From positions 1,162,501 to 1,226,500 of the forward strand of contig JAJTWR010000374.1 in NCBI GenBank assembly GCA_021613335.1: a DNA stretch of 64,000 bases, given 5' to 3'. This stretch comes from Whitmania pigra (taxonomy: Eukaryota > Annelida > Clitellata > Hirudinida > Haemopidae). Both the position numbers and the translations under genes were made by a program. Of the stretch, positions 1 through 14,514 are shown one piece after another. The first letter of the stretch is position 1. Each line of letters begins with the position of its first letter. Below the pieces are notes generated by a model. That model worked only from the letters and a program-made list of their open reading frames with translations, did no database searches and was not told the origin of the DNA.

Positions 1-790
<790 letters not shown>

Positions 791-863
791 CTCATCATGC
801 CTAATCGGTATCGTCATCAGCATCAACATCATCATCATCATCAGCAGCAGCAGCAGCAGCATG

Positions 864-928
864 ATTTATTTATTTATTTATTTATTTGATTATAGTCCGT
901 TGCATAACTGAGATGATTTGGACTTAAT
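864..928 (-). mobile_element. Ultra-short retroposon, copy 1
   Basis: Read on the minus strand, a unit with AGTCC...GGACT arms followed by ATAATCAAATAAATAA and a (TAAA)n tail. It is bracketed by an exact 11-bp direct repeat, gcagcagcatg (853-863 and 929-939), as expected of a target-site duplication. The left copy lies in a CAG run, so part of the match could be coincidental. The same unit recurs several times in the window. Confidence 0.75.
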
Positions 929-1495
929 GCAGCAGCATGAGTGGATTGTTGGCATTTTATTAGAAGCGATATAATCGGCACATGACGAGTTAATAGTTTG
1001 TTTCATATCAAAAGCTTTTCAAATGGGCCGCATTCATTTCATGCTTACGTCTCCATAATCATCATCACTATCACAACTCACTTCACACTCTAAATATCAT
1101 CACAATCATAACCGCATACTGCCACCACCCTAACAATCATCATCATCATCATCACCATCGTCCTCACCATCATCATCACCATGATCATCATGATCATCAT
1201 CATGATCAATGTAACAAAAGTCATTGTTTACTTTTCACATCAACTTAAGGAAATAAGAACGATAGAAGTCTATTTATAACTCTGTCATTCCAAAAAAGGA
1301 AATTTCCTTCTAATCAGGTCACACAACGACCCAGGGTCACAGACACTGAGGAACTGAGCGGCAAATGTGAAGTGCGACTGAACGAAGCCCTCTCATTGGC
1401 TGGAAGCATTCAGGCACCTGTTTCGAATTTGTGATTTTTCTCATTTCACTGGTCTTCTTAAGACTTGCTGGGTGCAAATTTACTGCAATGAATCG

Positions 1496-1943
<448 letters not shown>

Positions 1944-2757
1944 GATTGTAAGACTTGTTTACTATGTTTTCATCCAAATCGTACCTGATAGCTATCATTA
2001 AGATACCAAATGTTTATTATTTTTTAAATAATTACGTAATTAAAGCACAATTACATCGATTTCAGTGATTATTGAATCGTCACATTTAATCTTTCCAAAT
2101 TGACTTAATGGAGGTCGATCATTACATCATCTTAATTCCTTATTACCTCCAAATTGTCATCAAATTACCAGTTGTCTAACTTTTTCGTTGCTTTCCAAAT
2201 TTTTTTCCAAATTCAGTTTCCACAAAAACAGAGTGGTTTAAATAGATTTATTACTTAACGTTTATTTATTATATACGTTAGTATTCAATGTTAAATAATG
2301 GATGATGAAACTTCTGGAATTGAAATTTAAACTGAGCAAATAGATTATTGGTTTTATTAATTAAGCCTCTGTAATTGATATATTAGATCGTAATAGAATT
2401 ATGAATTGTTATTGTATGAATTATGAATTATAAATAATAGCTATATGCTTTGATATTTATAGTTGTTCTTTTCATCTTAACATTACACTACATTATACCA
2501 AACTTATCATCCCCAGATTATCATATTAAAATGAGTACCTATATTAGCATATGGAAATAACCACCTCATTAGCATATTAATGAGCCACCCAGACAACAGA
2601 TTATTCATCAACTTAAGTAACTCGTCCTAAAGCTCAAGTGCCTTCAACAACTTGTCGTTGTGTTTATGACTGGCAAGAAGTTAGTTTGTTGTTTGTGTTG
2701 TCGGTTTATTTGTTTATTTGAGAATCAAAACGTCGTCGTTGTTTAAACAGGACTCGA
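1944..2757. other. AT-rich non-coding stretch
   Basis: No coding exon recognised. The right end contains the 3' flank of the minus-strand gene that follows: on the minus strand AATAAA hexamers occur about 40 nt past that gene's stop (near 2706-2722) and could serve as its polyadenylation signal. Confidence 0.6.
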
Positions 2758-4509
2758 TTAATTTATTTGTTGTTGCTGCTGTTTTTGATGTCGTTGTTGA
2801 TGATGTTGTTGTTGTTGTTGTTGATGTTGCTGTTGCTGATGATGATGATGTTGATGTTGCTGATGATGATGTTGTTGTTGTTTGATTGTTTGCATCATCA
2901 CTTGTTGAGGAACTTGTGACTGTATCGGCCAAGTGTGATGATGCTGTTGTTTCAGTAGCTGGCCGTCGAAATTGTTGTACGAGGGCTGAAAACTAATCCA
3001 GTTGCTGGGATGTTGTAGGCTGTCGTTTTGCTGGTAGTTGTTAAAAGGTTGTTGTTGCTGAGAGATGAGTTGGTTGAAATTATTTTGCTGTTTATTATCA
3101 GTCGCAAAGGAAGTCACGCGCATTTGATCAGCATAAGAATAGGGAGACAAATTCTCAAAATATGGATAAGTCAGTATTCCGTCAGTATCCAGTGTTCCAC
3201 CGTTTTCCTCGATCCACAATTCCGGACCTGCTTCTTGATCTTCGACAGCATTCCAAACTGGAAACACGAGACCCTGAGGAGAAGTGAAAAGCTGATTGTT
3301 TTGAATAAATTCTTGTTGAAATAACGGATTCCATTCCGTCGCCTCCCTGTTGATGTGCTCTTGTGGTTCGGATGGTTCGGAGTCTTTCAAATTCAATGAA
3401 GTCAGAAAATTTTTGCTCAGCGAATCTGCGTTGTTGGTGCTGGAAGATCTCGTCAGTTCGGGAATCCCGTCGTCACACTGAGTCCAACTATTCTGTGTGG
3501 TTGTCTCTGGCAGACCGTAGATGATTTTTACACAAGTTTCCGTCATTCGATTTCTGGTTTTGGGTTTGACTTGAGAGGAACAATCGATGTTTCTTTGTTT
3601 TTCGGTTTGACTGCAATTTTCTGTCGGGCGTTCTCTCGGCCTTTGAGTGCATTTGTCACTCACTTCCACCTGTTTCTGACAAGATGTGGATTTCGTTCTT
3701 ACGCTGGCTTGAATGTTCTTCTCAGATTTTTCTGAGTACTTCAGGATCTCGCAACACGTCGCTACGGATCTGGATCGTGGCTGATAAGTGGAGTGAGGGC
3801 AGCGTTGTTGTTGATGGTGGTGGTGATGATGGTGTGAAGTCTGCTTGCTCTGCCTGAAATTCCTCTTTTCCGAGCCGCATTTCTTTGAACCGCAATGCAT
3901 CAACATCGGTTCGTTTCCGTACCTCGACGCCGGACACAAACTAGCAGGCAGTCTGCCCGCCAGAGTTTCGAGAATCTTCAAGGACATGATGGAGGACGAC
4001 TTGGCACTTCCGCAACGATGGAAATGAGAGGGATACTTGTAGTGGAGCGAGTTGTGGCCTCTTCGATGAGAATAAATGGAATCTGTGTCTGTCAAGTGAC
4101 CCGTTCTCCTTCCTTGGAAAGAATTTGAAATTTGATCATCGTTCCTTTGTCTCGCAGACTTCTTCTTATCGTCTGATCGATGGTCAAATCTCGACTCACT
4201 CGCTGTTGACCTCACCGATCGCCTGCTTCTGAAATCGTCTTCATTTCTGAAGTCGAAACTTTCCTCTCTCGAATGTTGCTGATGAATCCTTACTTTTCCC
4301 TTCTTGTGTTCGCATCCAACGGCTACAGATGACTTGTCAATTTTGTGAAGGCTGGATTTTCTGCTTTCAGATTTCTTTTTGTCTCTCCAACCGCCACTTG
4401 GGGATTTCGACGAAGATTTAATTTCTACATCGGGTTCACAATCGCTTCCATAGTTTGAATCGCTGCTGTATTTTACGACTTTTGTCTCTGAATCTGAATC
4501 GGAACTCAT
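2758..4509 (-). CDS. Orphan His/Gln-rich low-complexity protein
   Basis: Single-exon frame of 583 codons. I do not recognise the family. I start at the Met at 4509 (MSSDSDSE...), because the in-frame Met 13 codons upstream adds only a short Leu run. The N-terminal third is Ser/Asp/Lys/Arg-rich and charged. The middle has a His7-Gln3 patch (about 3810) and then spaced Cys/Thr/Gln motifs (DKCTQ, ENCSQT, TETCVK, SWTQC). The C-terminal ~170 residues are Asn/Gln-rich and end in dense Gln/His tracts. No membrane segment, signal peptide or catalytic motif is visible. The overall look is of a disordered, possibly RNA-associated protein, but that is inference. No intron signals were needed. A shorter overlapping frame (2714-2932) is a shadow of the Gln/His repeat. 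Length, sustained openness outside the repeats and a well-placed AATAAA support a real gene. Confidence 0.7.
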   Translation of the reverse strand: MSSDSDSETKVVKYSSDSNYGSDCEPDVEIKSSSKSPSGGWRDKKKSESRKSSLHKIDKSSVAVGCEHKKGKVRIHQQHSREESFDFRNEDDFRSRRSVRSTASESRFDHRSDDKKKSARQRNDDQISNSFQGRRTGHLTDTDSIYSHRRGHNSLHYKYPSHFHRCGSAKSSSIMSLKILETLAGRLPASLCPASRYGNEPMLMHCGSKKCGSEKRNFRQSKQTSHHHHHHHQQQRCPHSTYQPRSRSVATCCEILKYSEKSEKNIQASVRTKSTSCQKQVEVSDKCTQRPRERPTENCSQTEKQRNIDCSSQVKPKTRNRMTETCVKIIYGLPETTTQNSWTQCDDGIPELTRSSSTNNADSLSKNFLTSLNLKDSEPSEPQEHINREATEWNPLFQQEFIQNNQLFTSPQGLVFPVWNAVEDQEAGPELWIEENGGTLDTDGILTYPYFENLSPYSYADQMRVTSFATDNKQQNNFNQLISQQQQPFNNYQQNDSLQHPSNWISFQPSYNNFDGQLLKQQHHHTWPIQSQVPQQVMMQTIKQQQHHHQQHQHHHHQQQQHQQQQQQHHQQRHQKQQQQQIN

Positions 4510-7497
4510 GTCGTTGCACGTTACTCCTGCTAACAGCAACAACAACAACTAACAACAACTACTGTGGAAAGATTCTTCTTTGGCTTGAAGTTTCCATGGA
4601 TACTACAGTGTTGTGTCTGGAGATGGTGTGTAAGTAAGTAAGGGATATGAATAATTTAAAATTAGGTGGAAAGTGTTATTGATCGTTGGCAGCTGAAGTC
4701 ATCGATTGCATGCAACCAACCCAATTATTTTGTACTTAAGCAACCAAACTCACTATTAAATAGATTCCGATATTCCATTTAAAAACTTATTGATTTTCAC
4801 CTAAACTGTCACAAGAAACTCGAACTATCAAGGACGCATTTTGACATCGCTAAAAGTAAAACTGCTTGTAACGTGTGCCATTTTGTTTTTATGGTTTTTC
4901 ATTGCGTTTATCATTAATCCTTGTTTGATTTTGTGATTTTTGTGTGTATTGGTTATTTATTCTTTGTGTTCTAAGAAGTGGTGATGCTACTCAGAATCAG
5001 AATATGATAATTGCGCTCTGGTTGTTTAGAAAAAAAGATGCGAGTCCCTTAAAATAGTTAATAGTTAATTATTAATTATTATTTATTTGTATTTTGTATA
5101 ATAATGATTCAGTATAATAACGATTATATTACTGCAATGTTACAGGACAACAAATACTTGCAGGAGAGGCGGAGAAAGTAAAGAAATACTTTATAATAAA
5201 AGCCCATGAAATAAATTATTATAACCGTATTTTCGCAATAATTTAACGAAAATTTTTTTTTAATACTATATTAATAATAAGTAATAATAATATATGTAAA
5301 TAATATATATATAAAACATGTCGACTTGCTTCTAAAAAGTTTTCGTAAAAATAACAAAGTTTGGGGAACGCCCGAAATTTCTTAAAACATTTATCTGCGA
5401 TAAACTAAATAATTAAATGTTTAATTAATATTTTAATGGTACACTTTAGTAAAATATTAAAACACAATCTTCACAATCAGTTGAATGACGTCATCTTGAG
5501 AATGACGCAATAAAGTTTAAAATGAGTTTCAAGCCAATGAGGTTTCATTGAAAGGAATTTTTTCTATAAAATGTTGCTACGATAAAGTAGTCCATTTAAC
5601 CAGAATGCGTTTACTTTATCTAATTGTTCGTCTTCTTCTACATGCATTAAAGTCGATACAGCAGAAAACCTGATCTATTTAATTGTCACAACTTAAAAAA
5701 GAGCTGCAATGGTCGATTTCAAGAAAATGATCGGTGAGTCGGATATAACTTTTGTTATAATAATAATTATAATAATTGTAATAATTAGAAAATAATTGCA
5801 GATTAAGTTGTCTGCAAAGATAAATATTATGAAATGATGAAATTGTTATACTAACTTTTTTTTTTAAAGAGAAAAACAGAATTTCAGAAAGCAGAACAAA
5901 CCTGAAAGAGAAGCGAAAGCAAGGCCTAAGCATACGTTTGACATAATATTGTTTTTGTTTGAGTTTTATTTGTTTTATTTGTTTTATTAGTTTTGTTTGA
6001 GTTTTATTTGTTTTATTAGTTTTGTTTGAGTTTTATTTGTTTTATTAGTTTTGTTTGAGTTTTATTTGTTTTATTAGTGTTAAGATTTTGGTTCACATTG
6101 TTGTTAGGGTTGATATTGAGTTTACTAACATAGATGGTCAGTGGTTAAAGTTTCAGTTGCCAATATATTTAAGTTTTCAAGTTGCTTGCAAACAGATGCG
6201 CCCGAACTTAATACTCCGATTAAGTGAGCTTAAGGACTTCTTATTTATTATTATTTTTATTATTTTGAGGTAAGTGAGATTTTTATTCGGACGTATTAGT
6301 TCGGGTTTCCCTGGTTGCATGAATGGGGCGCTCCTCGAGCCACCCCTAATTAAGGATGTTCATTTTAGTTCATTTTTTGTGTTTTGATTTGATTTGATTT
6401 TATTTGATTTTATTTGATTTTATTTATTTAGTTTGTTGTTACTGTTCACGCTAACAGTCAAAATCACTCATCCGTGTCCACGACCAAAATCGATCATTCA
6501 TCCCCGCCTCACCTCGCCCCTTCCAAAGTCCTACCTGCACCTCATCGTGGTGGAAGGGTGAACGGAGGTCCTCGGGACTTCTGGCCAACGCAGGAGGCAT
6601 TTTTGTCAATAAACAAATTTAAAATGTTCACTTTTGTTTTTATTTAAATCACTTTGATAAATATTTACAGGGGCTTAGCTGGACAAATGGCTGTAAACGT
6701 ATTAATAAATAATATTTATTTAATTTTTACTTTATATAAAATACTACATAAAAACGGCTTCAATAATTAAGATAACACTTATTCTTTGAAATAAATTCCT
6801 CCAGTGGCCTTGAAAGCATGTAGATCATCACGCAGATCAATAAGTATTTTGCCTTGTATCAAAATCTGTCAAAATTCATAAAAAGTCTGCGGGTCCTAGC
6901 TTTATATTGCGACTTATTAAGATTTATTAAGATTTTTGCTCTCAACATTGTTTGCTTTGTTTCATTTTGATGATTAATAAATTTGCTCAAAAAAAAAAAA
7001 ACAAAAAACTAATATTACATTCATAAGTATAACAACATCACAACTTTGAGGGCTGATGTGCCAAGCATCTTAATTCAGTTTTATATATTAATAATCGTAA
7101 TCTAAACAATCTACCAACAGATCTGCTTATGAATGGAAAAGTGCCAATAAGTTTTTAGTTATAAATGATTATTACTGGGTATGGAGTTTTTTTTTAATTT
7201 TTCTTTCAACTGCATTGACTAATATGACCTCCTGTAAATAATAGCCTGTATGTAATCAATGTAACTTAATCTATGCTTTCTTCGCTTTAATTTATTTAAT
7301 TTGTTGTCACTTTAATAAGTTAAACGCATATTAATAATATATCATTAATTGCATTATAATTTTACAATGTTCTTAAATAAATTACAAAAGTATAATAAAT
7401 AGCCTGTTCAGAGGTCGAATTCATTTTTAAGCCTCATTAGTTTACGTCCGAATCTCGTGTCCTCTCGTACATAGGTTTTTGTTTTGAAGCAGCCGAT
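4510..7497. other. Intergenic, AT-rich, no gene recognised
   Basis: Non-coding between the His/Gln-rich gene and GLRX5, which are transcribed divergently. It holds a 29-bp tandem repeat (listed separately) and a more GC-rich block at about 6290-6610 that may be a decayed mobile element but matches nothing I know. No convincing exon with splice signals was found. Confidence 0.5.
5955..6082. repeat. 29-bp tandem repeat, about 4 units
   Basis: The unit is close to gttttatttgttttattag plus ttttgtttga, repeated about four times with few changes. It is T-rich on the plus strand. Confidence 0.85.
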
Positions 7498-8143
7498 ATG
7501 TTCCGACAGATCCTAAGAGCCAACTTTCAACTTGTCGGTAGAACCGGAATGAGATACTTTTCCAGCGCTGCTGAAGAAGGATCAATTGATCACATCCAGA
7601 GTCTTGTTGCTGGAAAGAAAGTGGTTGTGTTTATGAAAGGTACACCCGAAAGTCCTAGATGCGGATTCAGTAATGCAGTTGTCCAAGTACTCAAGCTGCA
7701 TGGAGTCGATAAATATGATTCCTACGATGTTCTCAGCAACGAGAAAATTAGACAAGGTTTGGATAATTTGATACTGAGATTTATCCAAAATGTTGCGTCG
7801 ACGATGTCATTTAGTTTGTTGCTTTGTTTGAGCAATCTCAAATTAATTAATTAATTAAATAAAACTATCCTAGAAGTAATTTCAAATGCACTCCCCATCC
7901 AGCACTTCCAGGCTAGCAATGAGTCACTGCCAAGTCAGCACATTTCCCCGCTGTTTTAACTGGATTAGCGATCATTTCATTTCAGGTGTCAAAGAATTCT
8001 CAAGCTGGCCCACCATTCCACAGGTGTACATAAACGGCGAGTTCATCGGGGGATGCGACATCATGATCGAAATGCACCAGAATGGGGAACTCATCGAAGA
8101 ACTGAAAAAAATCAATGTCAAGTCGTCCCTGGACCAACAGTGA
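7498..8143 (+). CDS. GLRX5: Monothiol glutaredoxin, mitochondrial
   Basis: Two exons, 7498-7756 and 7986-8143 (donor AAG|GT, acceptor TTCAG), joined in phase 1 to give 138 residues, close to other GLRX5 proteins. The N-terminal ~25 residues are rich in Arg, Ser and Phe and look like a mitochondrial presequence. The monothiol CGFS active site is at Cys55, preceded by the KGTP loop (47-50) that contacts glutathione. Exon 2 supplies the WPTIPQVY motif and the GGCD glutathione-binding motif. In this family the protein carries a glutathione-bound [2Fe-2S] cluster and passes it from the mitochondrial scaffold to downstream targets. The frame reads on past the donor to a stop at 7852, but conservation places the splice at 7756. 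AATAAA occurs about 170 nt past the stop. No sign of damage. Confidence 0.95.
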
Positions 8144-9672
8144 ACGACTGCCAAAATAGCTTCGCATCTCATCTGATTTAACAGTAGTCAACATATTCCC
8201 CTCGTAATATCTGCAAACTACCTAGCCTGATTGTGTGTCATTTTGTGCATCATTCACTTCATACTTAGGAGAATTACAGAGACAAAACTTTCAAAGACAT
8301 TTTCTTGTATTGAATTTAATAAATCCACAAATTGGAATGTCAAATCGGATTGCATTCATTTTCTTGCAGGGAGCTGGCATTAGGAGGCACATTTCGAACA
8401 ACTCATTATTTCAAGAACAAAAATAGCATATTTTTCAAGCTTAACTCACAGATGAAAAACACAATATAAAGCCACAAATCTGCCCAAAACGAGAACTTTT
8501 AAGATCACCTAATAAATCACAAGTTTAACTGAATTCAGCTGGAGAAACAAAACAATGTACACTTGATACCATGTAGAAAACCCCTGTGAGTAAAACCGGT
8601 TTTAGAATATATCTTTGGCATCTTCATTTACAATCTTTTCCTCTCTCAATGTTTCTTCGTTGTCCGTGGAAACTGCATTCACGTCCAACAGCGATGATGG
8701 AACTGCGCTCTTTTGATTTGACAATCTGGAGTCAATTTTGGAGTTTATTCAGTTACTTCAACTTTAGGTAATTAAATTCTAATTTAACATTCATCCATAA
8801 TCTATGACATTCCTGTTATTTCTCTAAGAACATTAACTGGCATTGCTGGTTGTCAGATGTAGCACTAAAATATAATCAGCTAGGCAAACATTAACGACAG
8901 CGTTCGGAACTTTGAACGAATAAAATCAGCTAGGCAGACATTAACGACAGTGTTTGGAACTTTGAAGAAGGAACATAAATTACGAGCTAAAGGTTACGTT
9001 TTGAAAGGGTCTCATTATCTTAACTCTTTAATGCTCTAACCGCAATCTCACCAGACTTGTGGTTATTATGAAATTATATTTATTATTTACAAATGTCATA
9101 ACAATTTGGAAAAATGGAAACTGATAATTATTTTCCAAAGTCATTATCACAAGAGGACGAAGTGTCGGTTTGAGTATCTGGTATGAAAATCCTTTTGCGA
9201 CTGAGTTTAAATTAACGAGGATCACACTTATGCCACCAAGACCTATTTAAGTGTGCATGCATTTCGTCAAACCTCTTGAGTAAGAGATTAAGTTTATGCA
9301 GATGTTTTGGTCCAATCGTTCCTAAGAACTGACAACATTCATGCGATGTGAGCGTTCAACAAGGAGCTATTTTTAGAAGCTAACTAGTTATCATTGTTAT
9401 AAACAGGTCATAAAGGGATTCACTCCCCCTCAATAAATAGGACAAGTAGGGGCCTAATTGCCCCAAGTAAATAAAATGGTTATTTCACTGGGGTCGAATG
9501 AACTCAACTGAGAAATCCACATGCAACCAAAGATGCACATTACTCAGAAATCTTTTGAAAGCAATTAATTAAAGCAAGTCCAATTACTTTGCAATATATT
9601 TTATCAACAAATAATGCTCATTTATTAGATAAGTAGTAAATAATAAGGTTATAATTTCCCTAGGCTAAGCAA
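8144..9672. other. Intergenic, no gene recognised
   Basis: GLRX5 3' flank and sequence between convergent GLRX5 and MFSD5. The only notable feature is a two-copy ~53-bp tandem duplication at about 8873-8965 (core aatcagctaggca). Small open frames here lack splice context or recognisable motifs. Confidence 0.6.
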
Positions 9673-12600
9673 TCATAATTTATTACTCAATGACCTGAAC
9701 AAAAACTCTTGGCAGACGAAGGCAACGAAGAGAAAGGTCACACAGAGAGCAAATATGGTCTTCATTGCAAGGTTCTGAAACCAGTGAACTCATTGATTAC
9801 TGATGATTAATTATGGAATTTAAACAGACATTTAAATTAAACAAAGTTATTATACAATTAAGTAAAAGTAAATAAATGTATTACATAACCGTAAAAAGTA
9901 ATGATGCTGTGACCTCACCTGAGTGAGTATGATGATGACGATCAGATTGAGAGGAACTCTGAATATGTTCATGATGGTGGCCCTTGCTGATGGATCAGTA
10001 TCACAGGTTTGTAATCATAATGATGACAATGTAATGATTTAATGTAATGTAATGATGCTACAATGTAATGATGTAATGTAATGATGACACAATGTAATGA
10101 TGTAATGTAATGATGACATCATGTAGTGATGCAGTTTAACAATAACTTGGTTCAAAATTTTACGACGTGGCTGATCAACTTTTGATAATAATTTTAGCTA
10201 GTAATAAAACAATTGAAAACAAATAAAGCAATAAAAATGACAACTGATTCTCTATTTTTAAGATATATTTTATTTAATTGCATTCATTGGATGTTTTGAC
10301 ACAATCTGTGATTTGTAGGCCTTTCAATTTAGATTCTTAATGTGGCATTATAATAATTAATTAATTAATTAATATAATTATTTAGTTAATAATTAATAAA
10401 AAAAATAATTAATATATAAATTAGTTAATAATTAATTGGTTGATTAAATTAAATTAATTAGATTAATCAAAAACGTGCTCAGATTGATCTTGCGAAGACT
10501 TACTTGCTTCTGGAACGTACTGATCTCTCATGGTGCTCATTGATGGCCAAAATATCCCCACACCAACTTCAAATATCAGGAACCCAGTGAAGATGATGAT
10601 CTGATTCTGAATCAAAGAGGAAGAATGCCAAGAATTAGTGATTACAAAATTTATTTTGTTCATTTAGTAAATTTATTTTTAAAATTTTACTTAGTTATTA
10701 TTGTCGATGACAAAATAATGCATCAACAGCAACAACAACATTTTCTTATAACATCCACTCACCTCGGGGAATATGATTGGTGTCAGGAGTGCAATGGCGG
10801 ATATCAAAAGTACAGGCCTGCGATGATAAACGCGTTTAAAATGGAGGTTAAAATTGAAATGAACTGCTTAAAATTCTAGAGAAATACAAAGAAATAACAC
10901 TTATTTAAAATTTATATTAAAAAAATAAAACGTAATTATCTCGACCAAAACATCTCAAGACAACACAAATGCAAAAGTCCAAAATCACGTTAAGTTGCTT
11001 ATTAAACATTTTAAGTAAGAGCATATTTAAAAATCGATTAATCATTATAATACTAATTAATAGCATAATAATTAATTAATAATAATCAATTAATAAAATA
11101 ATAATTAATAAATAATAATAATTAGCATAGTTAATGCTCATACCTCATGAATGATTCAATAGGAGTGGTCTTCCTCATCAAGTCGAACAATGTTGATCCT
11201 ATCATTATAGAAACCTGAAATTATGAATCGTTAATCCATTTAATTTTAAATAATTATTCAATACTAATTAACTTTAATAACAATAATAATTTAGTATTAG
11301 GTAACTATTTGATATTCCTAAACCCAGCCAATAACTTCTTAACCCAATTGGAAAAGTCCAAAAGTGAATCAACTGACCATGAATCCAGCAAATATGAACC
11401 CGTGTGGAATGGCTTTGCCAGGGTCGACATCTTGGGGTGTGAGGGCGGGTGTCCACTCGAGGACAAAGGTGTACATGGACCCCTCAAACAGTGATTGAAT
11501 CAACCCAAGACACAGGATCTTGTAGTCTTAAAATGTTACTCGATTAAAGCTTAATTGCAGATAAATATTGCTTAGAAATCTTTTGTTGCGTTGTAATGTC
11601 TTTTGAAACCACTTTTTATCGGTGTACCTGTTTGTTATAATCATCCTAACGTTAAGTAACCATTATACCGATAACAATCTTTTAATGTTAATACTAGATG
11701 ATTACAATAATAATAACTATAAAAATAATAGTAATAATAATAATAATAGTAATAACAACAATAATAGTAATAACAGTTGTGATTTAAAGTCTAAAATTAG
11801 ACAGAAAAACTCCGCATGAAAACACAACTAATCACCAAAGCCCACCTGATCTTATGGATGCAATTGCCTGCCCAAAAGACTGAACCGTGGTTGCCGTTTG
11901 GTCCCCGTAATTCTCAACCCAGGTTGCCATGATGAAGATGCACATGATCACCAAACAGATGAGAGACACGTCGAATGGTGCACTATTTAAATAATTTTTA
12001 TATTTTAAAATTATTTTCGTTTAAAACAAAATTCTGTTCAACTGTTTAATTTATGAGAAAATTAAAGATTAGTTTAGTTCAAAATGAAGGTTAGATTTGA
12101 TATTAAGATGAATATCAATTTTTGTCAAGAATTTCACAAATAAATTCAAATTCTTAAATCCCTAAATTGAATGAATTAAATGAATAAGTATACGATGAAT
12201 GCCAGGCATTCTTTTGGATGTTGAGTCTTATCAAAGAAATCAATCACAGGACAAGTCAATAATATTTTTATTTTTTATTATCTCTAAAAAAAAGTCAATA
12301 ACTATTTTAAAATAATTTTAAAATTCTTTCTGAAAAAAAAATGAACTCACACAAAGCCGAACCAATCGGCCACCTTTTGAGCGAATAGTCCGGACACGAT
12401 GGCAACGACGGAGTTTCCAACGACAGCGTGCGAGAACAGCGTGCCGATCAGTTGCGAATCAAAACCTCTCTGTAACCATTTTTAATGAATTAAATAATTT
12501 TAAATTCAAATAATCTTTTAGGTGACGTCTAAATAGTTCAACAAAGTCAACAAAGAATTGAAATCATTTGTGGCCATAAACATATCGCCTACAATTTTTA

Positions 12601-14514
12601 CAAAACCGAGACTAAATTATAGCAAGTCTGTAATTATATAAGATGATAATAATATAATATCTATACTGATAAATAGATGGTAATACAATAATGATAATAA
12701 TAATAATAATGTAATATTCTTTAAAAATACAAGAAGTCTCCAACTTTGTGATGTTCCTGGATGACCCAAGATTCAAAAGCACTGTACAGAATGGACGTTG
12801 CAATCCCTCCAAAGACTCGTCCAATCATCAGAATGGTGAAGTTGTTGAAGTGCTAAAGTCAATCACGAAATGCATTCCAAACTTAACGTGGGGTAAACAT
12901 CTCAGGTTTAACATGGGATCATAAAAAATAAACAAATTCAAAAACGTCAAATACTCCATTTCATGGAATTAGTAAGATTTTCTTGAGCTAAGAAACTTTC
13001 TATAAGATGTCTCAATAAAATGGCTTAGTATAAGGACACGAATTGAACAAGTCACAAAAGATGAATTCAAATGAATGATCTTTACTAAAGAATGCATTCA
13101 GGCAAACCTGCTCAATACACGTACAATTCGAGCATTCTTTCAACAACATTTAAGAGGCTCGCATTATGTTAAAGTAAGATTATTGAAAAGCAACATCATT
13201 TTTGCAATTTATATAAATTAATTATAATTATCATTCTATTGAATTAAATTAAATCACATTTCTCATGAGATAAAATGCACGGCAGTTATAAATAAAGTTA
13301 TTTATAACGTGACCAACGAAACCAAATTTTAATATTGGAGCTTTTAATAAGTGATTTCAGGAATTGCATTTCGATTAAGAGCAAAAGACAACATCCCTCT
13401 ATTATCACTAAGTCCAGATAGCAACATTGTAATAATATTAATTATTATTATTGCTGCTCTTGGTTGGATAAAACTGCTTAAAAAAAAAATTAAACCCAGT
13501 AATTGAAGTCGTACAAATATAAATGATAACGAATACGAATATCAATAGTAGTAAATCAACAATACAGAAGAAAGTGGACACAATGTTTTTCACGATGCAT
13601 TTAATCGTTACATCGACCACCCTTCCACAGATGTTTCAAACTCTCTCTGATGATCAATAACCAAATCAATAGGATTTAAATAATCTGTTGTTGCCTAGCG
13701 AGATGTTTTTAATAAATATTTTATAAAACATTGTCCTCCGTTTTATTTGGAATGTATGCAGTACAGTAAGAGCAATTTACTACATATTATTTAACGCCAC
13801 CAAATTTACAGAATGGATAAAACAAATTAGTCCCAACATTTAAGACCAACCTTACCTTAGTGATGCAAGCAAGACCATAGAGGATTCCATAAAGAACACA
13901 GTTGGCCTTCCTACCACTGAAAGAAAAATTAATGAACAATTAATGAAATAATTAATGATGAATAAAGATATATGCTTGCAAGCACCAGTTAAAAGAAAAA
14001 TGGTCTAAAATATAAAGATCAAATTGATATAAATATTTTACTAACTACTTGTCAGCAACAGAACCAACAACTGTTCCGAACAGCATGCTCGATCCGAATC
14101 CAGCCACAAAAAGAATTTCTATTTCATGGGTTTTGATGCCATAACTTTGATACAAAGCATAAACATAAGGTCCTTGAAGCCAATCACCAGCTGAAATTAA
14201 GTTACTTTTTTTGTAATTCATCTCTAAAACATACTTAATGTTATGAAAAATCAAAGTTTGTGGAACATATGCTGCACGAATGAAATGTGAAAATGAAACT
14301 CGGGCAATTTTTAAACGCTTCCAATTAATTATCTTATTCGCACCAATTACATTTAATTTTAACAACCTGCTGCCAACAAGTACACAACCAGATAACTTCT
14401 CTGAAAAACTCGGAAACCTTCATCTGTAACGACAGGTAATGCTTTGCGACCATAAGCAAACAAAACTGCGCAAATGACACTCAAAACAATCAGTCCCCCT
14501 ACAAATATATTCAT
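9673..14514 (-). CDS. MFSD5: MFSD5-type major facilitator (molybdate-anion transporter family)
   Basis: Twelve exons on the minus strand: 14514-14367, 14190-14049, 13916-13856, 12852-12745, 12469-12351, 11982-11846, 11526-11378, 11214-11144, 10817-10763, 10606-10504, 9986-9919 and 9774-9673. All have GT-AG borders and the phases join without a break to 420 residues (human MFSD5 is about 450). Diagnostic stretches are DWLQGPYVYALYQ in exon 2, GRVFGG in exon 4, NYGDQ in exon 6, SLFEGSMYTFVLEWTPAL in exon 7, FWPSMSTMR in exon 10 and FRVPLN in exon 11. It is hydrophobic throughout, with an N-terminal signal-anchor-like first helix, as expected of a multi-pass MFS protein. The family has been linked to high-affinity molybdate uptake; the substrate here is inferred from homology. 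It lies 392 bp downstream of the PAL gene in the same orientation. Introns are short and AT-rich with several tandem repeats. Confidence 0.93.
10020..10135. repeat. aatgtaatgat-type short tandem repeat
   Basis: Degenerate repeats of aatgtaatgat and gatgacac within MFSD5 intron 10. No coding content. Confidence 0.75.
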
